In this document: positions 45,634-53,967 of the stretch, one piece after another
Numbering within the stretch: the stretch's first letter is position 1
Layout of the letters: each line of letters starts with the position of its first letter
Source of the DNA: Halioxenophilus aromaticivorans
GTDB taxonomy: Bacteria > Pseudomonadota > Gammaproteobacteria > Pseudomonadales > Cellvibrionaceae
DNA: 64,000 bases
Reading direction: 5' to 3'
Assembly (NCBI RefSeq): GCF_042850945.1
Contig: NZ_AP031496.1
Span: 3,286,001-3,350,000, forward strand
The notes under the pieces: model-generated
What the model was told of the DNA's origin: nothing
Databases searched by the model: none
The model's input: only the letters and a program-made list of their open reading frames with translations
Made by a program: the position numbers and the translations under genes

Positions 45634-47355
45634 GGATTTACTCCTGATTCATCGGGTTGATCAAGAGGTTGCCGATTGAATCGACCATAGCCTCGTGGTT
45701 GGGAAGTAGTAACGTGGTGGAATCCATTTCGATAACAATGGCTGGTCCTGGAACGGCGCAGCCTGCAGGCAATTTACTGCGGTCGTACAAAACGGCGTCG
45801 TGCCATTGCTTGGCGTAATAAAAGCGCGTATCCCCCAGCTTGCAATCATCCAGAGTAAGATCTTTATTATCACCTGTGGCGATGGCCACTTCGGTACTGG
45901 CAGTTTTAACCACGGCACGAATCATCAATATTTCGTGGCCTTCTTCTAACTTAAAGCTAAACAGCTGTTTGTGCTCGGCATCGAACTGGTCGGTGATCAC
46001 GGACAGACCGGCATCAATAAATTCTTGCTCGGAAAAATCGACAGTAATTTGGAAAGCTTGCCCGGCGTAACGGACATCGGCTTGGAAGGTGACCTGGTGC
46101 TCAGACTCAGGAATATCATCATCGATTAGCACCGCCGCAGCGCGGCTTTGCAACTCAAGCAAATCCGCCAGCAATTGCTCTGAATCAATATCAGTGGCTG
46201 ACGCCAAGTAGGTTCGTGAAGCCTCGTCCTGCACCTGAGTCGTGGCATCACCATAGGCGCACAATACGCCAGGCCCAGGCGGAACAATCACCGGCCAAGC
46301 TTGGGTTAATATACCCAAGGCATTAGCGTGTAATGGCCCAGCGCCGCCATACCCTACTAATGAAAAGTCCCTTGGGTCGTAACCTTGCTCAACAGACACC
46401 AATCGCAAAGCACCAAACATGGCCTCGTTTACGATTTCAATAATGCCTTCGGCGGCAGCCATCACATCGATACCAATGGCGTCAGCGACGTTTTGCACGG
46501 CTTTTACCGACGCCTCTCGATTGATCTCCATGGCGCCACCTAGCTGGATGTCGGATGGTAAATAACCCAACACCACATTGGCATCGCATACCGTGGGTGC
46601 TTCGCCACCTTTCATATAACAGGCCGGCCCAGGTACAGCACCGGCCGATTCAGGCCCCACCCGCAGTGCTTTGGTGAGTTCCGGTACAAACGCGATGGAA
46701 CCGCCGCCGGCACCCACCGTACGGATATCCACCGATGGCGCACGCACTTTCACATCACCCACATAGGTTTCACGCCGCACTCGGGCACGGGCGTTTTGAA
46801 TCAACGCCACATCGGTGGAAGTGCCGCCCATATCAAAGGTTAAAATATCTTTGTAACCGGCTTGCTCGCAAAAGTAGATCGCACCGGTAGCACCACCAGC
46901 CGGGCCAGACATTAAAAGATTAACCGGTGACTCTGACGCCGCCCTGGCAGAAGCCAACCCCCCATCCGATCGTAAAATAGACAGCTGCATGTCGGCGCCC
47001 ATAGTCTCGGTGAGCGCGCCGTGCAAATTGCTAATGTAGCGGGACACTTCGGGCCGCACATAAGAATTTACAACGGTTGTTTCGGTGCGTTCGTATTCTT
47101 GCATCTCGGGCACCACTTCACTGGAAATGGAAATCGGAATATCACCAAATACGTTCTCCGCCACAGTGCGAGCTCGTTGCTCGTGTTCATTATTGACATA
47201 GGCATTAACCAAGCAGATGGTAAGAGCCTCAATGCCACCTTTATTTTTTAGAATGGTGAGATCTTTTAATAATTTTTCTTCGTCTAAGCTGGCAACCACA
47301 GTGCCGTCGGCACCAATTCGTTCGCTCGCGCCTATGGTCAATTCCAGCGGTGCTA

Positions 47356-48444
47356 TTAACCCGGTGAGTGTATATATCTGATATAATGCTCGGATGAACA
47401 GTAAACCAGACACTCGCACTCTATCATTCGACGCAATAGAAGAAAAACGACGTACGGCGCAAAAGTTGCGCAAGACAGGAATGACTCGAGCAGAAATTTC
47501 TGAAATCGTTGGAGCTCACCCCGATACCGTTGGGAGGTGGCTGAAAATTCCTCCCAACAAATTAAAAATCAATAAGCGCGGACCTAAAAAAGGCGAAGGA
47601 ACACTTCTGTCCAAGGAGCAGAGCGACAGAATTAAAAGCCTGATAACAAATAGGACGCCAGATCAACTGCGGTTGGACTATGCATTGTGGACTCGCCAAT
47701 CAGTACAGCAGCTAATTCTTCAAGAGTATGGAGTTGAGCTAGCGGTAAGAACGGTTGGCGATTACTTGAAACGCTGGGGAATGACGCCACAAAAGCCTCA
47801 GAAGCGCGCTTATGAGCAACGAGCACCAGAAGTAAAGAAGTGGCTTAAAGAAGAATATCCAGACATCAAAGCGCGCGCGAAGTCTGAAAATGCCGAGATA
47901 TATTGGGGTGACGAAACAGGCTTGCGTAACAATTGCCAGCACGAACGAGGTTACGCCCCGAAGGGAAAGACGCCGGTAATCAAGCTAAACGCAAATTCTG
48001 AGTCGATCAACATGATATCTGCAGTCACGAATCAGGGCAAAGTTCGGTTTCGGTTTTTCGAAGGAACCATGAACGGCGACATACTTATCGATTTTATGAT
48101 GCGCTTAGTTAATTCAGCTGACCGCAAGGTATTTTTAATTTTGGATAACTTACGAGTGCATCATTGCAAGCCGGTCAAAGAATGGCTAGAGGATCACAAA
48201 GAGATGATTGAGGTGTTTTATCTACCTGCGTATTCTCCAGAGCTTAATCCTGACGAGTATTTAAACTGTGATCTAAAGAAAGGTGTTCACAGTGGTAAGC
48301 CGGCTAGAAATAAAAAGCAATTAAAGTCTAAGGCACAATCTCACATGGCGATGCTGCAAAGAAAGCCAAGTCGGGTCAGGAAATATTTTAACAATGAATA
48401 TATCAGCTATGCCGCCTAGCAGACGTATATTTCCACCGGGTTAA
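47356..48444 (+). mobile_element. IS630-family insertion sequence in hyuA
   Basis: The ends are inverted repeats: left TTAACCCGGTGAGTGTATAT, right (reverse complement) TTAACCCGGTGGAAATATAC. The element is flanked by TA on both sides (47354-47355 and 48445-48446), the target duplication of IS630/Tc1-mariner elements. Length 1089 bp with one intact transposase gene opposite in orientation to hyuA. Confidence 0.95.
47394..48419 (+). CDS. IS630-family transposase
   Basis: A 341-residue transposase with an N-terminal winged-helix/homeo-like DNA-binding part (KLRKTGMTRAEISEIVGAHPDTVGRW) and a DDE core: Asp in YWGDETGLRN, Asp in FLILDNLRVHHC, and Glu/Asp in YSPELNPDEYLNCDLK. Intact frame and intact element ends suggest it may still be mobile. 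Length is typical of single-frame IS630 members. Confidence 0.95.
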   Translation: MNSKPDTRTLSFDAIEEKRRTAQKLRKTGMTRAEISEIVGAHPDTVGRWLKIPPNKLKINKRGPKKGEGTLLSKEQSDRIKSLITNRTPDQLRLDYALWTRQSVQQLILQEYGVELAVRTVGDYLKRWGMTPQKPQKRAYEQRAPEVKKWLKEEYPDIKARAKSENAEIYWGDETGLRNNCQHERGYAPKGKTPVIKLNANSESINMISAVTNQGKVRFRFFEGTMNGDILIDFMMRLVNSADRKVFLILDNLRVHHCKPVKEWLEDHKEMIEVFYLPAYSPELNPDEYLNCDLKKGVHSGKPARNKKQLKSKAQSHMAMLQRKPSRVRKYFNNEYISYAA

Positions 48445-48989
48445 TAGTAGCGGTTTTTTAACGTAATGAACCCAACCTCCCAGTCCACCTGGGCAGTAGG
48501 ATCGGGCCACCTGCAACACTTGTTGGTAGCCGTCGGTGGTGACCAGGGCAATTCTCGCCCCCTTGCCGGTTAACACCGCGTTGGTGGCCACAGTAGTGCC
48601 GTGCATAACGCGATGGATTTGCTTCGGATCTACACCCGATTCACTGCAAATTCTGGCCACGCCGTTTAACACACCTTTGGATGAATCCTCCGGAGTGGAT
48701 GGCACTTTGGCGGTGTGTTTTTCACCCGTTAACTCATTGATCAGTAGGAGGTCGGTAAAGGTGCCGCCTACGTCTACACCTAAGCGATAAGCCATGATGT
48801 TCTCCGCGCATAGATTAAAAGTAATTCATGGCCTTGTATTGATGACTAGGCCGGCTCGTTCTCAGTCATGCACTGCTCAAGTTTTTTAGGCCAAACAACA
48901 CCCTGGCTATTGCAACCATGTTTTAAAAAATTGTGTTGTTGGGCCGTTTATGACCAAGCGCGCCGCGTATTTAGCGCCGCGCTGGCTTT

Positions 48990-49907
48990 TTATGGTTTTT
49001 TGATACGGGTAAGATAATTGTAAGCTTCAGCGATTTCTTGCATCGGGGCGTTCGGCTGATCAAATTCAACAAAAGCGTATTGCACACCAACTTGCTCACT
49101 TACAGAGAGTAAATTTTGAAAATTTTCGGTGCCCTTACCGGGTATGGTAATTTTTCTGTCTTTAGTCAGATCTTTCAAATGCACCATTTTGTAACGGTCG
49201 GCGTACCGTTTTAAATAAACCACCGGGTCCGCCCCGGCAAAGGTTGCCCACATAAAGTCCATTTCTAACTGAACTAAATCCGGTGCCGTATTTTGCACTA
49301 AAAGATCGTAGTAAGTTGTGTCACCGACGCTGGTAAATTCGTGGTCATGATTATGAAACGCAAATTGAAGACCTGCTTCTTTGCACATTTTACCAGCGGT
49401 ATTAAATGCTTTTACGTGTTGCTTGAGTTCTTTTTTGCCGTATTCAGGCAACCAATTAAGCTGCCAAACGATGTAGTCTTGCCCAAGGGTTTGAGCACGG
49501 CCTATGGCCTCTTCAATAAAATATTCCACCCGATTAAAATCAAATGCGTAGGTAAATCGTTTGACGATTTCATCCCAACCAATTTTCCCCTGATTGTAGG
49601 CGGAAAAATCTTGGTAAAGAGTACCAGGCATAAGGTGTTGGGAAGGCGTGTAAAGATTGTATTGCTGCAGCAGCTCTTTCACCTGGGAAGCCGGTTTGCC
49701 AAAGGCACCTACAGTTTCCACAGTGCGGTAGCCAATGCCTTGTACCGCGGATAAGGTACCTTCGAAGTCTTGATCTAGCAGCTTCATTACCGTAAATAAC
49801 TGTAGGCCAGGCTTTTGAAAATAAGGGTTAGAACTCGACAGCACCGTTGGGCACGCTGACGTAACCGCAGCTAACCCCATCCATTTAACTACATCTCTGC
49901 GTTTCAA
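48990..49907 (-). CDS. Exported sugar isomerase/epimerase-like TIM-barrel protein
   Basis: Xylose-isomerase-like TIM barrel (sugar phosphate isomerase/epimerase superfamily), 305 residues. The N-terminus MKRRDVVKWMGLAAVTSACP has a twin-arginine (RRDVVKW) and a hydrophobic stretch, suggesting Tat export. Barrel marks: YRTVETVGAFGK, FHNHDHEF with metal-ligand His/Glu candidates, LEMDFMWATFAGADPV, and MVHLKDL. Exported members commonly work with Gfo/Idh/MocA or GMC oxidoreductases on keto-sugars, and an FAD-GMC pair and LacI regulator are adjacent. It lies 149 bases downstream of lacI on the same strand, so it may be co-transcribed. Exact substrate unknown. Confidence 0.8.
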   Translation of the reverse strand: MKRRDVVKWMGLAAVTSACPTVLSSSNPYFQKPGLQLFTVMKLLDQDFEGTLSAVQGIGYRTVETVGAFGKPASQVKELLQQYNLYTPSQHLMPGTLYQDFSAYNQGKIGWDEIVKRFTYAFDFNRVEYFIEEAIGRAQTLGQDYIVWQLNWLPEYGKKELKQHVKAFNTAGKMCKEAGLQFAFHNHDHEFTSVGDTTYYDLLVQNTAPDLVQLEMDFMWATFAGADPVVYLKRYADRYKMVHLKDLTKDRKITIPGKGTENFQNLLSVSEQVGVQYAFVEFDQPNAPMQEIAEAYNYLTRIKKP

Positions 49908-50056
49908 AAACCGCCTCCATCACATGCACATACTAAAAAAATATTGTCTTGAAACGGCCACAGACCGATTCTTACGGTTAATTCAAAACGCGCTTCCTCG
50001 CAGAGACCAGTTTCAGCGCTTCCACCTTTAATAAGAGCAATAGGCGCTATAAAAAG

Positions 50057-51067
50057 CTATTTGCCGCTGAGTAACTGCGCTGTGCTTTTCCGTTCGATCA
50101 ATTGATGCGGTAGAATAATTTCTCTATTGGCCGCTTCGGCATCGAGGTAGTAGTCCAGCAGCAATCGCATAGCTTGTTCGCCTACCTGGGACGACTTCAA
50201 TGCAATGGTTGTTAACGGCGGATTACCGTATTGCGCAAACCGAATGTTATCCATTCCCAGTACGCTAATATCCTCGGGCACCTGTAGCCCAGCCTCTGCC
50301 AGGGTATGAATCGCACCCAGAGCAATTTCATCACTTTCACACACAATGGCGGTGAACTTCTCGCCAGACTCTATCAACGCCTGGGTTGCTTCAACGCCGG
50401 TTTCTATTCGGTAGTCACCGCCGGCAATGATATTTTCGTTGACCGTGAGCCCCGCCCTGCGTAGCCCCAAGCGGAAACCGCTTTGCCTATCTCGGCTCAT
50501 GCGCAAAGTCCGCGAGCCGGAAATATAAGCCACATTTTTATGGTCTAAAGAAACCAGATAACTCACCGCCTCTGCGGCAACTTCTATGTTGTCAAACCTC
50601 ACCCTTGGGCACAGTAAGATAGCTTCGTATTCGCAAGTCAGCACTATGGGCAATGGCTTGCCGCTGGTATTGTTGATAATCGCCGACGGAGTATTCACAT
50701 CTAACACGATCATCCCGTCCGCCTGTTTACCGGCCACCATTTCGTAATGGCGATCTAATAGCTCTTGCTTGCCTTCGGTAACACCCAGCATGACTTTTAT
50801 GCCGTTTTCCCGTGCGACGTTCTCTACCCCTTGCACCAGGCCCGCAACAAAGGAGTTGTGTAAATCCGGTACAGCAACGATGACTGCATCCGCTTTTTGT
50901 TTACGTAAGCTACTAGCCACTAAGTTGGTTTTGTACGAGAGCTTTTCGATTGCCTCGTTTACCTTCTTAGAGGTGGCCGGCTTTACTTTGTGTGGTTCCC
51001 GCAGCGTGCGTGACACGGTAGCGATGGATACGCCGGCAAGTTCGGCTATGTCTTTAATGTTGGCCAA
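50057..51067 (-). CDS. LacI-family transcriptional regulator
   Basis: A 336-residue repressor with the classical N-terminal helix-turn-helix and hinge (MANIKDIAELAGVSIATVSRTL, then YKTNLVASSLRKQKADAVIVAVPDL) and a periplasmic-binding-protein-like sugar-sensing domain (SGSRTLRMSRDRQSGFR, ISVLGMDNIRFAQYGNPPLTTI). A 14-bp palindrome of LacI-operator type lies upstream at 51194-51207, and three more occur by the GMC operon and the TonB receptor gene, so it probably controls both and itself. The inducer is presumably a sugar or keto-sugar product. Confidence 0.93.
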   Translation of the reverse strand: MANIKDIAELAGVSIATVSRTLREPHKVKPATSKKVNEAIEKLSYKTNLVASSLRKQKADAVIVAVPDLHNSFVAGLVQGVENVARENGIKVMLGVTEGKQELLDRHYEMVAGKQADGMIVLDVNTPSAIINNTSGKPLPIVLTCEYEAILLCPRVRFDNIEVAAEAVSYLVSLDHKNVAYISGSRTLRMSRDRQSGFRLGLRRAGLTVNENIIAGGDYRIETGVEATQALIESGEKFTAIVCESDEIALGAIHTLAEAGLQVPEDISVLGMDNIRFAQYGNPPLTTIALKSSQVGEQAMRLLLDYYLDAEAANREIILPHQLIERKSTAQLLSGK

Positions 51068-51193
51068 GCTAAATTCCTAGTTCTGTCGTTTAATGAGTCT
51101 GCTACGACAAAATACGATTATCCCGCGGGGCCCTCAAGCCTATTTCAGCCAGACCAGGGCGTATTTTTCTCTTACTGGCCTACCACACACAAA

Positions 51194-51207
51194 TGTTAAC
51201 GTTTACA
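51194..51207. promoter_or_regulatory. LacI-type operator upstream of lacI
   Basis: TGTTAACGTTTACA, a near-perfect palindrome 127 bases before the lacI start, identical to the site at 56123-56136. Probable autoregulation site. Confidence 0.75.
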
Positions 51208-51440
51208 TTTTTAATTGCAAGTGGTTTAGCAAGTGTTTTGCCAAATTCTTATCCCCGGTACTTTGTGTGACCTAGATAGACTAAGCTTTAAAAAATAATA
51301 TGCTTTAAAAACAGTATTTTATTAAAGATTTCGCGCACGGCGATAACGTCAATAACTGCGTTAAAGGTAATTTGGCCCGTTGTTTTAGGAATGAAAAAAC
51401 GCACCAAAAGTAATCAACAACGATAGACTTGGTGCAAAAA

Positions 51441-51454
51441 TGTAAACATTTACA
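51441..51454. promoter_or_regulatory. LacI-type operator upstream of the GMC oxidoreductase operon
   Basis: TGTAAACATTTACA, related to the other three sites, 73 bases before the start of the subunit-3-like gene and flanked by A and T runs. Confidence 0.75.
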
Positions 51455-51526
51455 TTTTTATTGAAACCTCCTAAGTATTGATTAATACTGACTTTTTACC
51501 CCCAAAGCTGTGAGCGAGAATGCACC

Positions 51527-52063
51527 ATGCCTGAGCCATCGCCCCCCACCCTACCCCGAAGAACACTGTTGACCTGGGCTGCCATGCTGCCATTAGCATC
51601 GTTGGCCTCACCAGAGCACAGCAGACCTGATGTACTGTTTCAACGCATCGATCTGATCGCCGAAGGCCTAATTCCCGGCGCAGCCAGCACCAGCCCAGGG
51701 CTGCAATTACAGCAACGGCTTAGCACAGGCTGGCTTGGCGTAGATCTCAATGCACTGGCAAGCATCACCGCCCACTTTGCCCACCTAACCCCCAGCACCC
51801 CATCAGACATCACACCAAACGCTCTGAACGAGGTTGTCGCGGAACTGGACCGCGCATGTTTCACCGAAGAACTGGGCACCGAAGCAAAGCAACAATGGGC
51901 CACAGTTAAAATGGCGGTGCTTTCCATTTATTTCGCCTCCCAACAAGGCGCCGCCCAACACCTACGCTACGCCGCAGTACCCGGCCGTTGGCTGCCGGAC
52001 ATCCCCCAGCAACAAGCAACCCCCTATCTATCTAACGACTGGCTAGCGATGTGGTTTTCATGA
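51527..52063 (+). CDS. Gluconate-2-dehydrogenase subunit 3-like protein
   Basis: A 178-residue exported small subunit. The N-terminus has PRRTLLTWAAMLPLASLAS, a twin-arginine-type signal, as usual for this family, which chaperones the FAD-containing GMC subunit through the Tat route. The middle shows IDLIAEGLIPGAAS and LNEVVAELDRACF, typical family elements. The stop TGA overlaps the ATG of the downstream GMC gene (ATGA at 52060-52063), so translation is coupled. It is under a LacI-type operator. Confidence 0.82.
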   Translation: MPEPSPPTLPRRTLLTWAAMLPLASLASPEHSRPDVLFQRIDLIAEGLIPGAASTSPGLQLQQRLSTGWLGVDLNALASITAHFAHLTPSTPSDITPNALNEVVAELDRACFTEELGTEAKQQWATVKMAVLSIYFASQQGAAQHLRYAAVPGRWLPDIPQQQATPYLSNDWLAMWFS

Positions 52064-53739
52064 AAACAGATTTCGATGCAATAGTGATTGGCTCGGGCAT
52101 TAGCGGTGGTTGGGCGGCCAAAGAATTAACCGAGCGTGGGTTACGAGTACTGCTGCTAGAGCGAGGGCGCAATATCGAACACGGCAGCGGCTACAGCAAT
52201 GAGATGAAGGCACCCTGGGAAATGCCGTTTATGGGCTTTAACAATCCAGAGCTACTGCAGCAAGATTACGCAGTACAAAGCAAAGGCATGAACTTTGATG
52301 AATGGTCTATGCCGCACTTTGTGAAGGATTCCGAACATCCTTACCTGACACCGGAGCACAGTAATTTTCAGTGGCGCAGAGGCTACCAACTGGGTGGACG
52401 CTCTCTTACCTGGGGCAGGCAATGTTATCGCTGGAGCGATTTGGATTTCGCCGCCAATAAAAAAGACGGCTACGGCATCGACTGGCCCGTGCGCTACCAA
52501 GATTTAAAACCCTGGTACGATCACGTCGAATCGTTTATTGGCATCAATGGCACCAAGGAAAATCTGCCACAACTGCCCGATGGCATTTTCCAACCACACA
52601 TGCCGCTTTCCGCCATAGAGCAACTGCTGGCCGACCGCATCGCTAAAAACTACCAGGATCGCAAGCTTATCCCTGGCCGCTCGGCCAATTTAACCCAAGC
52701 CAAAGATGGCCGAGCGCCGTGCCAATATCGCTACATTTGCCACCGAGGCTGCAGCTTTGGCGCCTATTTTTCAACGCAAAGCTCTACCCTACCGGCCGCC
52801 AAAGCCACCGGCCGACTGACACTCAAAACCGATGTCATCGTTGATACCATCGATCACGACTCCGCCACCGGTAAAGCCAGCCACGTCAATTGCATTAACA
52901 GCAAAACGGGCCAACGCACACGCTTCAGCGCAAAGCTGTTTTTTCTTAATGCCTCAGCCTTCAACAGCGTCGGCCTTTTATTGCGCTCGAGGTCAGAGCA
53001 CTTCCCCAACGGCCTAGCCAATCGCAGTGGCACATTGGGCAAATACATCATGGACCACGCCCACTCCCTAAGCATGGTAGCAAGCGTGCACGAGCTGGAA
53101 GACCGCAGTTATTTTGGCAACCGCCCATCCAACTTTATTATTCCGCGCTTTACCAATTTAGAGAAACAACAGCACGACTTTGTAAGAGGCTACAGCTACC
53201 AGGGCGTTGGCTTTCGCACTAACTGGAAGCGAGGCGCCAGAAGCCAAGGCACAGGCCAAGCACTGAAAAATGCTCTTACCAAACAAGGCGAGTGGCGCAT
53301 TTTGATGGTGGCCTTTGCAGAGTGCCTACCACAGGAATACAACCGAGTAACACTGGCCAATAAACTCGATAAATGGGGGCTACCATTACTCAATATTGAT
53401 ATGCGCCACGGCGAAAACGAAGAAAAACTGTTACGCCACGCGCAAACCCAGGCAAAGAAGATGCTAAAACTGGTAAACAGCAACGTACTGGCCTCACACA
53501 ATGCCCCAGAACCCGGGGGCGCCGCTGTACACGAAATGGGCGGCGCCAGAATGGGAGCCAACCCAAACCAATCTGTGGTTAATGGCAACAACCAGTGCCA
53601 CGATGTGAATAATATTTTTATCACCGATGGCGCCGCCATGAGCTCCTCCGCCAATCAAAACCCATCCCTCACCTACATGGCGTTTACCGCCAGAGCTGCG
53701 GCACTCGCCGCCGACATGGTAAAATCCGGGGCGCTTTAG
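52060..53739 (+). CDS. GMC-family FAD oxidoreductase (gluconate-2-dehydrogenase-like large subunit)
   Basis: A 559-residue flavoenzyme. The N-terminal FAD motif is DFDAIVIGSGISGGWAAKEL and the conserved GRSLTWGRQCYRWSD region follows near residue 135. A heme- or cluster-like Cys pair CQYRYICHRGCSFGAYF lies mid-protein, and the C-terminal GMC part has GGARMGANPNQSVVNGNNQCHDVNNIFITDGAAMSSSANQNP. The start at ATG 52060 overlaps the upstream stop; the in-frame GTG at 52051 is less likely. It probably oxidises a sugar hydroxyl, such as C3 or C2 of a glycoside or sugar acid, with electrons passed to a cytochrome. The oxidation site is inference. Confidence 0.88.
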   Translation: MKTDFDAIVIGSGISGGWAAKELTERGLRVLLLERGRNIEHGSGYSNEMKAPWEMPFMGFNNPELLQQDYAVQSKGMNFDEWSMPHFVKDSEHPYLTPEHSNFQWRRGYQLGGRSLTWGRQCYRWSDLDFAANKKDGYGIDWPVRYQDLKPWYDHVESFIGINGTKENLPQLPDGIFQPHMPLSAIEQLLADRIAKNYQDRKLIPGRSANLTQAKDGRAPCQYRYICHRGCSFGAYFSTQSSTLPAAKATGRLTLKTDVIVDTIDHDSATGKASHVNCINSKTGQRTRFSAKLFFLNASAFNSVGLLLRSRSEHFPNGLANRSGTLGKYIMDHAHSLSMVASVHELEDRSYFGNRPSNFIIPRFTNLEKQQHDFVRGYSYQGVGFRTNWKRGARSQGTGQALKNALTKQGEWRILMVAFAECLPQEYNRVTLANKLDKWGLPLLNIDMRHGENEEKLLRHAQTQAKKMLKLVNSNVLASHNAPEPGGAAVHEMGGARMGANPNQSVVNGNNQCHDVNNIFITDGAAMSSSANQNPSLTYMAFTARAAALAADMVKSGAL

Positions 53740-53818
53740 CCCCTATTTCTCGCCCCTATTTCTCGCCCCCATTTCTCGCCCCCATTTCTCGCCCCCATTT
53801 CTCGCCCCGAGCTCTCGC
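53740..53818 (+). repeat. 13-bp minisatellite, about six copies
   Basis: Consensus CCCCYATTTCTCG repeated directly after the GMC stop codon; the last copy is degenerate (GAGCTCTCG). It is outside any gene; copy number probably varies between strains. Confidence 0.9.
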
Positions 53819-53911
53819 CCCACCGGCTACAAAAGCCCCACAATTCTCACAGCGCCTAACCAATGCCTAGGCCTTTGCTAGCCCCTGCTTCCGAATTAAA
53901 ACCATAAAAAA

Positions 53912-53929
53912 AAGGCCCCGCAGGGCCTT
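53912..53929 (-). terminator. Rho-independent terminator of the TonB receptor gene
   Basis: Stem AAGGCCC/GGGCCTT around a CGCA loop (53912-53929), followed on the minus strand by a run of nine U interrupted once, about 40 bases past the receptor stop. It may act on transcripts from both sides. Confidence 0.85.
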
Positions 53930-53967
53930 AAAGCAACGTACTAACCAGTAGCACACACAAGGAATTG

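Larger units (their letters stand above)
45638..48795 (-). pseudogene. hyuA: Hydantoinase A, interrupted by an IS630 element
   Basis: N-terminal part from 48795 (MAYRLGVDVGGTFTDLLLINE, the ATPase-like phosphate motif of hydantoinase A) to 48447, and C-terminal part 47353-45638 (APLELTIGASERIGADG onward, with GYGGAGPLHA and DMGGTSTDVALI). Joining the two across the TA at 47354-47355/48445-48446 gives YVKKPLLAPLELTIG in one frame, 688 residues, the family length. There is no other lesion in either half, so the insertion is recent. Spurious junction frames appear at both ends of the IS. The enzyme should be inactive. Confidence 0.95.

Noticed and set aside
47394..47473. MRNFCAVRRF... start of the C-terminal hyuA frame
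   Set aside because: This N-terminus is inside the IS630 end; the true N-terminal part lies beyond the IS.
48955..48985. GC-rich hairpin with T-run on the plus strand
   Set aside because: It lies past the 3' end of a minus-strand gene but its U-run is on the other strand; no plus-strand gene needs it.
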